NCBI GenBank assembly: GCA_012729315.1
Contig: JAAYDI010000141.1
Coordinates: 41,230 to 105,229, forward strand
Direction: 5' to 3'
Length of the DNA stretch: 64,000 bases
DNA from: Planctomycetaceae bacterium
GTDB taxonomy: Bacteria; Planctomycetota; Planctomycetia; Pirellulales; Pirellulaceae
Position 1 is the stretch's first letter; every line of letters starts with the position of its first letter. Positions 43,582-54,423 of the stretch are shown piece after piece. The notes beneath the pieces were generated by a model. That model worked only from the letters and a program-made list of their open reading frames with translations. It made no database searches and was not told where the DNA came from. The translations under genes and the position numbers were made by a program.

Positions 43582-43983
43582 ATGCCGGTCCAAATGCAGT
43601 TGTCGCGGATTATCATCAGCGAGATCAACGAACAGCAGGTCATCTACCTCAAGGAAGTCCACGGAGATCGGCAGTTCCCGATTCTGATCGGCATCTTCGA
43701 GGCCACCAGCATTGACCGCCGGGTGAAAGCCTGTCGAGCCCCGCGGCCACTGACCCATGACCTGCTGGTCCACATTGTGGAGGCGCTGGGCGCGGAGCTG
43801 GACAGCGTGGTCATCAGCGACCTGCGCGACCATACCTACTTCGCCAAACTCCGTGTACGGCAAGACGGCGAGATCATCGAAATCGACTCGCGCCCCTCCG
43901 ACGCCATCGCCGTGGCGGTCACCTGCGACCCACAACTGCCGATCTACGTCGCTGAAGAAGTCCTGAACGAAGTGCTGGACTGA
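43582..43983 (+). CDS. bifunctional nuclease family (DUF151/BFN) protein
   Basis: 133 aa, ATG at 43582 (MPVQMQLSRI) with GAGGT upstream; an in-frame upstream start at 43558 has no ribosome site. DUF151 core: VIYLKEVHGDRQFPILIGIFEA (about 19-40), RPLTHDLLVHIVEALGAELDSVVISD and the C-terminal EIDSRPSDAIAVAV, which is the most conserved motif of the family (R-P-S-D-A-I/L-A-L/V-A). Plant and archaeal relatives show combined DNase/RNase activity; the bacterial role is unclear. Cytoplasmic. It stands 170 bp after valS. Confidence 0.88.
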   Translation: MPVQMQLSRIIISEINEQQVIYLKEVHGDRQFPILIGIFEATSIDRRVKACRAPRPLTHDLLVHIVEALGAELDSVVISDLRDHTYFAKLRVRQDGEIIEIDSRPSDAIAVAVTCDPQLPIYVAEEVLNEVLD

Positions 43984-44037
43984 CCTATCTGCCGTCCTGC
44001 ACCGCGCGGTAGCTGATGCGGTGAGGCATTGATGCGG

Positions 44038-45132
44038 TCAGGCACTGGCGCGCAGCGGCGCGGCCTCATGTGCCGGAGCCGGCGACCGGCTCAACAGCGT
44101 GTCCAGTAGCGCTTCCGCAGCGCGCTCGTGCGCTGCGAACCAGGTGGCGTCAGCGTATGTGCGCCACTTGCTGTTGCCGCTCGATCGCACCAGCGCGGCG
44201 ATCTGCGGAACCAGCTGCCGGTCCAGTCCGGCATACTCGCACAGCTCGCCCAGTGTCGCGCGCGGGGTCGCCAGCAGCTGTTCGTAGGCGACCGACAGGC
44301 CGCTGTAGGCCTTGCCCCAGATGTAGGACAGCTTCCACAGCAGGTAGAACATCCGATAGGGATGTTCGACGATCTGCCAGTCGAGGACAGGAAAGTGCGT
44401 TGCCAGGTCGCGGACCCATTCCTGCAGGAAGAAATGGTCGTGATGCACAAACTGCTCCAGCGAATCCGCCGGGCCGAATGCGTCCGGTTTGCGCAAGGCC
44501 GAGAGCCACTGATCGCGCGGGTGGCGGAACAGGTGTACCAGCAGCGCATCAGGGAACACGTGCCGCAGCCAGTCCAGCCGGAAATCCACGCGGTTGAACT
44601 GCAGGACCGGCCGGGCCGGCGCCGAGCGGATCAGGACCTGCAGGTATGCCATCAGGGCGGGCTTCCAGTCCAGCGCGTCCAGGTACAGATTCCGTGCGTG
44701 CCAGGGTTCGGTGTACCAGTTCTCCAGCCCTTCAATCCGTTCGTATTCGCTCCAGTAGTTGTCCACGCCGTAGTGCGTCGGGTCCCCGACCGGCACGCGC
44801 GCCGCCGACGGCAGCTGCAGCGTCGGATGGAGCGGCTCGTAGTACGCCGTGATTCCCGGCATGTGGCGGAACAGATTCCACAGCAGCGTGGAACCACTGC
44901 GGAACCGCGCGGTGATGAACACGGGCGGTGCGTCCCCCGTCGCGGCCGCCGCCGAGCCGGCAGCCAGTTCCGGGTACTCGACCGCCGCCCCATTCTTCAA
45001 AAGGCTCCAGTCGACGTGCCGCAGCTCCGGTGGCGCCGGCAATGGTTGCAGGACCAACGTGTCGTCGCAGTCTGGTTCGGCTGCACTGCGACGGGCTTTC
45101 CACGCCCGGACTAATGCGGTCAACTGGCTCAT
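44038..45132 (-). CDS. sulfotransferase family protein
   Basis: 364 aa from the ATG at 45132 (MSQLTALVRA); the open frame continues upstream to 45372 but that part is low-complexity and without a start signal. PAPS-binding 5' phosphosulfate loop: FITARFRSGSTLLWNLF (about 72-88). The 3' phosphate-binding region is LLVHLFRHPRDQWLSALR, with the R-x-P-R-D-x-x-x-S pattern. It would transfer sulfate from PAPS to a hydroxyl or amine; the acceptor is unknown. No signal or membrane segment. Alone in the locus, with no PAPS synthesis genes near. Confidence 0.85.
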   Translation of the reverse strand: MSQLTALVRAWKARRSAAEPDCDDTLVLQPLPAPPELRHVDWSLLKNGAAVEYPELAAGSAAAATGDAPPVFITARFRSGSTLLWNLFRHMPGITAYYEPLHPTLQLPSAARVPVGDPTHYGVDNYWSEYERIEGLENWYTEPWHARNLYLDALDWKPALMAYLQVLIRSAPARPVLQFNRVDFRLDWLRHVFPDALLVHLFRHPRDQWLSALRKPDAFGPADSLEQFVHHDHFFLQEWVRDLATHFPVLDWQIVEHPYRMFYLLWKLSYIWGKAYSGLSVAYEQLLATPRATLGELCEYAGLDRQLVPQIAALVRSSGNSKWRTYADATWFAAHERAAEALLDTLLSRSPAPAHEAAPLRASA

Positions 45133-45381
45133 GGCACCCGCCACATCAGGCAGAATAGAACTCGGTTCGCAATCGGGCTGGGATTGTGCAGCCTTTTGCC
45201 CACTGCGCCAACACCAGTTTTCCGCGCGTGCTCGCTGACGCCAGCTGACCGGTGCCGCTGCCGGGGAAGAGGGGCCGCGCGGGCCCGCACGGCAGGCACG
45301 GCTCGGTTCCCGCCCCCGCTGGCGGGCGAGCGGACGAAGGGCGCGAAACGTCGGGGCGAAGCGGCTGCGCAACGGCCGAGC

Positions 45382-47190
45382 TCAGTGCAGGACGTCGGCC
45401 AGCGCCGTCTGAAGCTGCCGCAGGCCCTGCTGGCCATGCGGGCCGTCGACCACCACGTTGACCCGTACTTCGCTGGTGCTGATCATGTCCATGTTGATCT
45501 GCGCGTCGGCCAGCGCGCGGAACATGCGGATCGCGACCCCCGTGTGGCTGCGCAGGCCGATGCCGGACACGGAGAGTTTGGCCACGTGGGGTCGATGCGT
45601 GACCGCGTGGCAGTTGAAGTGGTTGGCCAGCTGCTGGGTGACCTCCAGCGCCAGCGGCAGTTGATCGGCGGGCACCGTGAAGCTCAGACTGATCCGGCCC
45701 AGGTAGCCCTTGTGGCCCTGGACGATCATGTCGACAAAGATCCCCGCATCGGCAATGCTCTGGAAGACCTTGGCAGCGACCCCCGGTTGATTCGGGATGC
45801 CGACGATCGTCACGAGCGCCTGGCTCTGGTCGAGCGTCACGTCGCTGATGAGGAGTTCTTCCATGTCGATGCCCTGGAGCCGCTCGACGAGACTGCCGAG
45901 ATCGGGCCCGTTGTTATTGTGGGTGGCGCGCGTGGCGGGCGGCTGAGCGGGCGGCTGATCCGCGGGACGCTCGGCCGGTTCCTGTTCCAGCTGGTACACC
46001 TGGTGGACGGCGCGCAGCGCGGGCAGGGCGGAGTCCCGGTCGACCAGGGCGGAGATCTTGATTTCGCTGGTCGTAATCATCTGGATGTTGATGCCCTCCG
46101 CCCCCAGAGCGCTGAACATCTGGTTGGCGACACCGGTCTGGTGAGCCATCCCCAGGCCGACCACGGAGACCTTGGCCACCTGATCGTCGTGCGTCACTTC
46201 GCTGGCGCCGACGACGGCCGCCGCTTCCTGTACGGCCTGCAGGGCCGCCTCGAGTTCGCTGCCGGGCACCGTGAACGAGATGTCGGACTTCCCCTTCTCG
46301 CCGACATTCTGCACGATCATGTCGACCGTGATCCGGCAATCGGCCAGCCGGGAGAAGATCTCCAGACTCATGCCCGGCACATCGGGCACCCCGACGACGG
46401 TGATGCGGGCCTCGCTGGCGGACATGGCAGCGCCGCAGACCGCCCGCTCAGCCGATTCCGGTTCGGCCAGGATCATCGTGCCCGTGATGTCGCTCAGGCT
46501 GCTCCGTACGTGGATCGGGACCGCGTACTTCTTGGCGAATTCGATCGAGCGGTTGTGCATCACGCCGGAACCCAGGCTGGCCAGTTCCAGCATCTCGTCG
46601 TAGCTGATGCGCTGCACGCGGCGCGCTTCGGGCAGCAGGCGCGGGTCGGTCGTATAGACGCCATCCACGTCGGTGTAAATCTCGCACTGATCGGCCTTGA
46701 GCACCGCCGCCAGGGCCACGGCCGTGGTGTCGCTCCCGCCGCGCCCCAGTGTCGTGATGTCGTGATACTCGTCGATGCCCTGGAACCCCGCCGCGATCAC
46801 GATGTAGCCGTCGTCCAGCAGTTTGCGCAAGCGCTGCGTGGCGATCGAGCGGATGCGCGCCTTCGTGTGCGTGGCATCGGTGATGATCCCCATCTGGCCC
46901 CCAGTGAGGCTCATCGCCTTGTAGCCCAGCGCGTCGATCGCCATGGCCATCAGCGCCACGCTGACCTGTTCGCCGGTCGACAACAGCATGTCCATCTCCC
47001 GCGCCGGCGGACGCCGGTTGACCTGGTGCGCCAAGTCCACCAGCACGTCGGTGTTCTGCCCCATGGCACTCACGACCATCACGACCTGGTTGTTCTCGCG
47101 CTGGGTACGAATCGCCTTGCGCGCGGCCGCCAGGATCTTTTCGCTGTCCGCGACACTCGTCCCGCCGAATTTCTGCACGATGAGAGGCAT
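45382..47190 (-). CDS. lysC: aspartate kinase with four ACT domains
   Basis: 602 aa, ATG at 47190. The catalytic domain begins PLIVQKFGGTSVADSEKI (K-F-G-G-T-S) and includes LLSTGEQVSVAL, TTLGRGGSDTTAVALAAVL and DVDGVYTTDPR. After about residue 265 there are four ACT domains in two pairs (for example TVVGVPDVPGMSLEIFSRL, SVVGLGMAHQTGVANQMF, TIVGIPNQPGVAAKVFQSI, SVSGIGLRSHTGVAIRMF), the pairs joined by a Pro/Gln-rich linker. Cyanobacterial aspartate kinases have the same four-ACT layout; typical ones have two. It makes aspartyl phosphate, with feedback by Lys and/or Thr. Last gene of the hom-apgM-lysC operon, 26 bp after apgM. Confidence 0.95.
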   Translation of the reverse strand: MPLIVQKFGGTSVADSEKILAAARKAIRTQRENNQVVMVVSAMGQNTDVLVDLAHQVNRRPPAREMDMLLSTGEQVSVALMAMAIDALGYKAMSLTGGQMGIITDATHTKARIRSIATQRLRKLLDDGYIVIAAGFQGIDEYHDITTLGRGGSDTTAVALAAVLKADQCEIYTDVDGVYTTDPRLLPEARRVQRISYDEMLELASLGSGVMHNRSIEFAKKYAVPIHVRSSLSDITGTMILAEPESAERAVCGAAMSASEARITVVGVPDVPGMSLEIFSRLADCRITVDMIVQNVGEKGKSDISFTVPGSELEAALQAVQEAAAVVGASEVTHDDQVAKVSVVGLGMAHQTGVANQMFSALGAEGINIQMITTSEIKISALVDRDSALPALRAVHQVYQLEQEPAERPADQPPAQPPATRATHNNNGPDLGSLVERLQGIDMEELLISDVTLDQSQALVTIVGIPNQPGVAAKVFQSIADAGIFVDMIVQGHKGYLGRISLSFTVPADQLPLALEVTQQLANHFNCHAVTHRPHVAKLSVSGIGLRSHTGVAIRMFRALADAQINMDMISTSEVRVNVVVDGPHGQQGLRQLQTALADVLH

Positions 47191-47216
47191 AGACCGTTGC
47201 ACCTTAAGCACCCAGA

Positions 47217-48434
47217 TTAAGCACCCAGAAAAGCATCCAGAAAGCACGCCATCAGCTGCCAGCCCGGGTCAAACACCAGTGTCGACGCGGCAGCCGACGG
47301 CTCATCATACGTGGCGGCCCGGTCGGGTTGAATCCCGGTGCCGCACATGGCGAAGGGGACCGGACCGTGGCTGTGCGTCTTGGTGCGCAACGGCGTCGGG
47401 TGGTCGGGGGACACGAGCAGGCGATAGTCGCCGTACTGCCGCAGCGCCGCGTGCAGAGGCTCGACGATGTGCCGATCGATCTGCTCCAGGGCCCGCACCT
47501 TGCCTGCCGCATCCCCTTCGTGGGATGCTTCGTCCGTCGCCTCGACGTGCACGCACACCAGATCCGTTTCAGCCAGCGCCGCCACGGCGTGCGCGCCTTT
47601 GGCAGCATAGTCGGTGTCCGTGTAGCCGGTCGCGCCCGGCACCTCGATCCGCGGCCAGCCGATGAGCACGGCCAGCCCGCGCAGCAGATCGACGGCGGTA
47701 ATCATGCTGCCCCGCTTGCCGTAGAGCTGCTCGAAGGGAGGCAGACTGGGCTTCCGGCCGATCCCCCACAACCAGACATTCGTGGCCGGCAGCTGTCCCT
47801 GCTGCTGCCGCGCTGCGTTCACCGGGTGGTCCGCAAAGAGCTCGACAGTCCGGTTCATGACGTCGTTGAGCAAGTCGCTGCCGGGCCCGCGGGGATAGTC
47901 GTCCATGACGCTCTTGTCGGTCAGGTCGTGCGGAGGGGTGGTCCGCGTGTCGGCGCTGAACGGCGCGGGGCCCCCGTGCGCCCGGTACAGAAGCAGATTG
48001 CGATAACTCACCCCGGGGTGGAATTCCCAGGGCCCGGCGCCGCAGGCGCGCTGCGCGTCCTGCAACAACTCGGTCCCTTCGGCCGTCGAGATGTGCCCGG
48101 CTGTGAAGTCCCGCATCTGCTGGTCAATGACCGTCACCAGGTTGCAGCGGATGGCCCAGTCGTCAGCGCCCAGTGCCAGGCCTTGCGCGGCTGCCTCGAG
48201 CGGCGCCCGACCGGTGAAATTGGCCGCCGGATCGTAGCCCAGCAGGCTCATCGTGGCGACGTCCGAGCCAGCCGGCAGGTGGGCCGGTACGTTGACTGCA
48301 CGCCCCACCTGGCCCTGCGCGGCCACCGCGTCCATGGCGGGTACGCGGGCCGCTTCCAGCGGCGTCTTGCCACCCAGCGCGTCCTGTGGCTCGTCCGCGC
48401 ATCCGTCGGGTATGACTATGGCGTATTTCATCAT
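47217..48434 (-). CDS. ApgM-family phosphotransferase, probable homoserine kinase (ThrB2-like)
   Basis: 405 aa; ATG at 48434 with a second ATG at 48431, neither with a clear Shine-Dalgarno. Alkaline phosphatase-like fold of the archaeal cofactor-independent phosphoglycerate mutase (ApgM): MKYAIVIPDGCADEPQDALGGK, then LPAGSDVATMSLLGYDP and the metal ligands in VHVEATDEASHEGD and VSPDHPTPLRTKTH. In this family a subset (TIGR02535) is proposed as homoserine kinase because it sits with threonine genes. Here it lies between hom and lysC, where a homoserine kinase is needed for threonine, so ThrB activity is more likely than glycolytic mutase. No classical thrB is visible in the window. Confidence 0.75.
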   Translation of the reverse strand: MMKYAIVIPDGCADEPQDALGGKTPLEAARVPAMDAVAAQGQVGRAVNVPAHLPAGSDVATMSLLGYDPAANFTGRAPLEAAAQGLALGADDWAIRCNLVTVIDQQMRDFTAGHISTAEGTELLQDAQRACGAGPWEFHPGVSYRNLLLYRAHGGPAPFSADTRTTPPHDLTDKSVMDDYPRGPGSDLLNDVMNRTVELFADHPVNAARQQQGQLPATNVWLWGIGRKPSLPPFEQLYGKRGSMITAVDLLRGLAVLIGWPRIEVPGATGYTDTDYAAKGAHAVAALAETDLVCVHVEATDEASHEGDAAGKVRALEQIDRHIVEPLHAALRQYGDYRLLVSPDHPTPLRTKTHSHGPVPFAMCGTGIQPDRAATYDEPSAAASTLVFDPGWQLMACFLDAFLGA

Positions 48435-48501
48435 GGGTGCCCAATCGCTCATCTGGTCACTGGCTCTACTCCCGCCCCGCGGCGCGGCCTGCCCCCGGCC
48501 G

Positions 48502-49803
48502 TCAATCCAGCACACGCATCCGGACGCTGTCCCGCAACACGCACGGCAGGCGGTCGATCTCCTCCACCGCCGCCCGCGTCGCCCCTTCGGTCGTCATATG
48601 GGTCATAATCACCAACGGCACGGCCGTCCCATCACTGTCGGAATCCGGTTCGCGCTGGATCATCGACGCGATCGACACATCGTGCGCCCCCAGGACACCG
48701 GCAATGCGGGCCATGACGCCCGGGTGGTCCTCCACCGTGAACCGCAGGTAGAAACGCCCCTGCAGATGTGCGTGATCGCGGATGGCGACCTGCGCCCCGC
48801 GGCGCGACCACAATTCGAGTGTCTTGAAGGTGAGCGCGGTACGGCCCACCGCCGTGTCAATCATGTCGGCCACCACGGCCGAAGCCGTGGGCATCTGCCC
48901 GGCTCCCAGGCCGTGGAAAAACACGGGGCCGACCGCATCCCCCACGACACTGATCGCATTGTAAGCGTCCCGCACCTCTGCCAGCGGCAACCCCTTGCGG
49001 ATCAGGGTCGGCGCCACGTGCAACTCCAGCACGCCATCGATGAGCTGCGCCACCGCCAGCAGCTTGATGCGGTACCCGCCCAGCTCCCGGGCATAACGGA
49101 GGTCGGCCGGGTTGAGCGTGTCGATCCCTTGCCGCGGGATGTCCTTCCAGTGCACCCGCGCGCCAAACGCCAGGTGCGCCAGGATCGCCAGCTTCTGCGC
49201 CGCGTCGGTCCCGTCGACGTCCATGGCCGGATTGGCTTCGGCAAACCCCATGCGCTGGGCAGCCGACACAGCCGCCTGGTACTCCATCCCCTCCTCCATC
49301 TTGGTCACGATGAAGTTGCTGGTGCCGTTGAGGATCCCCCGCAGCGACAGAATCTGATTGGCCGACAGGCACTGGCTGATGTTCGTGATGATCGGTATGC
49401 CGCCGGCCACCGACGCTTCAAAGGCAATGGACCGGCCCAGTTCGCGGGCCGTGTCGAACAGTTCCGCGCCATGCTCGGCCAGCAGCGCCTTGTTGGCTGT
49501 CACGATGTCCTTGCCGTTGCGCAGCAGCTCGAGCACGATGGTGCGCGCCGGCTCGAGTCCGCCGATCAATTCGACAACCACCTTGATCTCGCGGTTCTGC
49601 GTGATCCGCGCCAGGTCGTCCGAGAGCAGGCCGTCCGGCAGGTCCACGTTGCGCGGCCGCGTGACGTCGCGATCCACGACCGCCTCGAGCCACAGCGTGC
49701 GGCCCGCATGACGCGCTGTGCGGTCCCCATGGTCGAGCAACAGCCGAGCCACGCCGGTCCCGATCGTTCCCAGCCCTACAATGGCTACCTTGGTCTTTTC
49801 CAT
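48502..49803 (-). CDS. hom: homoserine dehydrogenase
   Basis: 433 aa; the ATG at 49803 gives KTKVAIVGLGTIGTGVARLL, the Rossmann G-x-G-x-x-G of the family. GKDIVTANKALLA (catalytic/substrate Lys region), FEASVAGGIPII and ILNGTSNFIVTKM are the standard blocks. Residues about 355-430 are an ACT domain (YLRFTVEDHPGVMARIAGVL), which allows threonine feedback. It reduces aspartate semialdehyde to homoserine. First gene of the leftward operon; apgM follows after 67 bp. Upstream (to 50271) is the divergent groEL gene. Confidence 0.95.
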   Translation of the reverse strand: MEKTKVAIVGLGTIGTGVARLLLDHGDRTARHAGRTLWLEAVVDRDVTRPRNVDLPDGLLSDDLARITQNREIKVVVELIGGLEPARTIVLELLRNGKDIVTANKALLAEHGAELFDTARELGRSIAFEASVAGGIPIITNISQCLSANQILSLRGILNGTSNFIVTKMEEGMEYQAAVSAAQRMGFAEANPAMDVDGTDAAQKLAILAHLAFGARVHWKDIPRQGIDTLNPADLRYARELGGYRIKLLAVAQLIDGVLELHVAPTLIRKGLPLAEVRDAYNAISVVGDAVGPVFFHGLGAGQMPTASAVVADMIDTAVGRTALTFKTLELWSRRGAQVAIRDHAHLQGRFYLRFTVEDHPGVMARIAGVLGAHDVSIASMIQREPDSDSDGTAVPLVIMTHMTTEGATRAAVEEIDRLPCVLRDSVRMRVLD

Positions 49804-50271
49804 GCCTGTCTGCCAGCAAGCAGCTCCGATGGTTCGTTCACGTCGCCGAGCGAACGTCACATGGTAATGGGTTGCAAGGCGACGTGGTAGGCGATGGGCC
49901 GAACCGGCTCGCAGGCGGCATCCGGGCCACACGGCCGCCGCAGCGCGGCCGTCCGGTTGGAGCCTGCCAAAATGGCACTTCCACCCGCAGACCGCGGGAT
50001 CGCAGCCCCGGACGGGTGCCGGACCGAATAACCTAAGGCGTTCACGCGTGGGCACTTAGCGAATGACCGTTGGGCGTTGGCACACCGGTTGCTATCTTTA
50101 CGGCCCCGACATGCTGGTCTGTCAAAAACGCGGGGCCTGTTCGTTGTCGGACAGGCCGCTGGAACTCCGAGCCGCACATTGAGCATCCAGGCCGTCCCCG
50201 CGGTCGCAGGCGTGGCCGGGCAGTCGAGACGGTGGGAAACAGATATCGCAACCAACAGGAGGAATCCGGAC
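49804..50271. other. divergent promoter region between hom and groEL
   Basis: 468 bp. On the plus side it has the promoter at 50070-50098 and a structured leader: GGCCCCG (50102-50108) can pair with CGGGGCC (50131-50137), which overlaps a second possible stem GGCCTGT/ACAGGCC. No CIRCE inverted repeat (TTAGCACTC-N9-GAGTGCTAA) was found. No gene seen. Confidence 0.5.
50070..50098 (+). promoter_or_regulatory. possible promoter of the first groEL
   Basis: TTGGGC (50070-50075) and TATCTT (50093-50098) are 17 bp apart; each matches the sigma-70 consensus at 4-5 of 6 positions. The leader would be about 165 nt. No heat-shock operator recognised. Confidence 0.4.
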
Positions 50272-51957
50272 GTGGCAAAGAAGATGGTCTATGACGACGA
50301 AGCCCGACAACCGTTGTTGGCGGGCGTCTCCAAGTTGGCCCGGGCTGTGCGCAGTACGCTGGGCCCCCGCGGCCGCAATGCCGTGTTGGATAAGGGATGG
50401 GGTTCGCCGAAGATCACCAAAGACGGTGTGACCGTAGCCGAGGATATCGACCTGGATGACCCGGCCGAGAACCTCGGCGCCCAGCTGCTCAAGGAGGTCG
50501 CCAGCAAGACCAACAAGGTGGCCGGTGACGGCACGACGACGGCCACGGTCCTGGCCGAGGCCATTTTCCGCGAAGGGCTCAAGGTGATCGCCGCAGGGGC
50601 TGACCCGATGGCCCTGAGCCGGGGGATTGCCAAAGCGACCGACGCAGTCGCCGCCGAGGTGCTCAAGCAGGCGTCGCCGCTCGATGCGAAGTCGCGAAAG
50701 GACATCCAGCATGTGGCGACGATCGCTGGCAACAACGATCCCACGATCGGCAACGTGCTGGCCGACGCGTTCCTGAAGGTGGGCAAGGACGGCGTCATCA
50801 CGATCGAAGAGGGCAAAAGCGCGGAAACAACGGTCGAAGTGGTCGAAGGCATGCAGTTCGACCGCGGCTTCCTCTCCCCCCATTTCGTCACTAATCCCGA
50901 CAAGATGGTGGTGGAGCTGGATAACTGCTACATCCTGATCTACGAAGAGAAGATCTCCAGCAACAAACACCTGATTCCGCTGCTGGAAGCGATCAGCAAG
51001 GCCAACAAGCCGCTGCTGATTGTGGCCGAGGACGTGGACGGCGAGGCCCTGGCGACGTTGGTCGTCAACAAGCTCCGCGGGATTCTCAATGTCTGTGCGG
51101 TCAAGGCCCCCGGCTATGGCGACCGGCGCAAAGCGATGCTGGGCGATATCGCCGTACTGACCAACGCCAAGCCGATCTTCAAGGATCTGGGCATTGAATT
51201 GGAGAGCGTCAAGCTGACGGACCTCGGCCGCGCCAAGCGGGTGCGCATCACGTCCGACGAGACGATCATCGTCGGCGGAGCCGGTTCGAAGGAATCGATC
51301 GACGGGCGGGCCAGCCAGATTCGCCACGAGATCGAGCAGACGACCAGCGACTACGATCGGGAGAAGCTGCAGGAGCGGCTGGCCAAGCTCGCCGGTGGTG
51401 TTGCCCAGATCCACTGCGGCGCAGTTACTGAAACGGAGATGAAGGAGCGCAAGGCGTTGCTGGAAGATGCCCGGGCCGCCACTCAGGCCGCACTGGAAGA
51501 GGGCATCGTGCCGGGTGGCGGCGTGGCCCTGCTCCGCTCCGAAAAAGCCCTGGATAAACTGGAACTCAACGACGATGAGGCGCTCGGGGTGGGCATCATC
51601 CGCCGCGTGCTGGATTACCCGCTGCGGGCCATCGCTGATAATGCGGGCGTCGATGGAGCGGTGGTCGTCAGCCGCGTCCGCCGCCAGAAAGGCAAGAACG
51701 AAGGCTACGACGTGGAAAAGAACGAGTACACCGACCTGCTGGAGGCCGGTGTTGTCGATCCGGCTAAAGTGGTCCGCACAGCGCTCCAGAACGCCGCCAG
51801 CGTGGCCTGCCTGCTGCTGACCACCTCCGCACTCGTCACCGATATCCCCAAAGAGCCCGAAACGCCCGGACCGGGTGACCCGCATGACCATGGCATGGGC
51901 GGCATGGGCGGCATGGGAGGCATGGGAGGCATGGGAGGCATGCCCGGCATGATGTAA
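50272..51957 (+). CDS. groEL: chaperonin GroEL, copy with Gly-Gly-Met tail
   Basis: 561 aa, GTG start at 50272 behind AGGAGG 9 nt upstream. Group I chaperonin signatures: [47 protein letters not shown] (ATP site), NNDPTIG and PGGGVALLR. The C-terminus ends in repeated GGM units ([14 protein letters not shown]) preceded by DPHDHGM. The tail is the classical GroEL feature that lines the folding cavity. Sequence in the equatorial domain is more divergent ([16 protein letters not shown]-type loops) than in the second copy. It heads the groEL-groES-groEL-dnaJ-grpE cluster. Confidence 0.95.
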   Translation: MAKKMVYDDEARQPLLAGVSKLARAVRSTLGPRGRNAVLDKGWGSPKITKDGVTVAEDIDLDDPAENLGAQLLKEVASKTNKVAGDGTTTATVLAEAIFREGLKVIAAGADPMALSRGIAKATDAVAAEVLKQASPLDAKSRKDIQHVATIAGNNDPTIGNVLADAFLKVGKDGVITIEEGKSAETTVEVVEGMQFDRGFLSPHFVTNPDKMVVELDNCYILIYEEKISSNKHLIPLLEAISKANKPLLIVAEDVDGEALATLVVNKLRGILNVCAVKAPGYGDRRKAMLGDIAVLTNAKPIFKDLGIELESVKLTDLGRAKRVRITSDETIIVGGAGSKESIDGRASQIRHEIEQTTSDYDREKLQERLAKLAGGVAQIHCGAVTETEMKERKALLEDARAATQAALEEGIVPGGGVALLRSEKALDKLELNDDEALGVGIIRRVLDYPLRAIADNAGVDGAVVVSRVRRQKGKNEGYDVEKNEYTDLLEAGVVDPAKVVRTALQNAASVACLLLTTSALVTDIPKEPETPGPGDPHDHGMGGMGGMGGMGGMGGMPGMM

Positions 51958-52056
51958 TGCGACGACCGGTCTGCGGGTGTGGCGTGGTGCCCGCCCGCGC
52001 GGCAAATGAAGGCCAGGCCATCGGACGGTGGGCGGTAAGCGATAACCGACAACCGA

Positions 52057-52092
52057 CATTCAACATTCAACATTCAACATTCAACATTCAAC
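52057..52092. repeat. 7-bp tandem repeat (CATTCAA), five copies
   Basis: Five direct copies of CATTCAA between the first groEL and groES, about 40 bp before the groES ATG. Preceded by two near-matches (AACCGAC). The same period as the arrays at 29.3, 56.9 and 58.2 kb. Confidence 0.85.
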
Positions 52093-52133
52093 AACCAACA
52101 ATTGGCACATAGACGAGAGAAGGAATACGGACG

Positions 52134-52433
52134 ATGTCAAAGATCAAGATTCGACCTCTGGATGATCGCGTGGTAGTGGAACCGTTGGCGGCAGAAGAAA
52201 CCACGGCTGGCGGCATTGTGTTGCCCGATACGGCCAAGGAGAAGCCGCAGCGTGGGATCGTGGTGGCGGTTGGTCCCGGCAAGTTGCTCGACAACGGCCA
52301 GCGGGGCGAACTGTCGGTGGCCGTGGGAGACGAAGTGATTTACGGCAAGTACGGCGGGTCGGATATCGAGATTGGTGGTGACGAGGTGAAGATCCTGCGC
52401 GAGAGTGACATTCTGGCCAAGGTGATCAAATAG
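52134..52433 (+). CDS. groES: co-chaperonin GroES
   Basis: 99 aa, ATG at 52134 with GAAGGAA upstream. Full-length 10-kDa chaperonin: [20 protein letters not shown] (N-terminal strand), the mobile loop [21 protein letters not shown] and the C-terminal [13 protein letters not shown]. It caps GroEL. Located between the two groEL genes; the second groEL follows after 102 bp. Heptamer repeats lie just before it. Confidence 0.97.
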   Translation: MSKIKIRPLDDRVVVEPLAAEETTAGGIVLPDTAKEKPQRGIVVAVGPGKLLDNGQRGELSVAVGDEVIYGKYGGSDIEIGGDEVKILRESDILAKVIK

Positions 52434-52535
52434 GCTGGTCGGGAGCGGGGCGCTGCCGACGGGCCAAGAGGACGGCGTGGCGTGCTCCGGCGGAATCGAA
52501 ACAACAAACCCATGTGATGTTGAGGGCTTTCAAGC

Positions 52536-54155
<1,620 letters not shown>

Positions 54156-54289
54156 GCCAGCATTGCTTGATTGCTTGGCGTACCGCTCGGCCTGTTGCCC
54201 GGTGTATTGAGGGGTGGTCGCGGTGCACGCGTGGCACCGCGACGTCCCGAGACGGGGTTGGAAGACCAGCAGCCCCCTGGCAATTGTTG

Positions 54290-54318
54290 GCAGGCCACTT
54301 CGTCACGAAGTGGCCTGC
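54290..54318 (+). terminator. hairpin terminator after the second groEL
   Basis: GCAGGCCACTTCG (54290-54302) and CGAAGTGGCCTGC (54306-54318) form a perfect 13-bp stem with a TCA loop, 135 bp after the groEL stop. The tail TTGTGCTT is only moderately T-rich, so it may be partial and allow read-through to dnaJ. Confidence 0.6.
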
Positions 54319-54423
54319 TTGTGCTTGGCGGCCAGCGGACGCCCGGGCGGCGGTGGGCGCGCCGGAGTTGCACCCGCTGTGTCTGGGCGATGAACGTGCG
54401 GAACTTACGGTGGCCGATGTGCC

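Noticed and set aside
44038..45372. Longer sulfotransferase starting at 45372
   Set aside because: The extra 80 residues are low-complexity Arg/Ala/Pro with no ribosome site.
49804..50271. CIRCE/HrcA operator before groEL
   Set aside because: No inverted repeat of the TTAGCACTC type found on either strand by eye.
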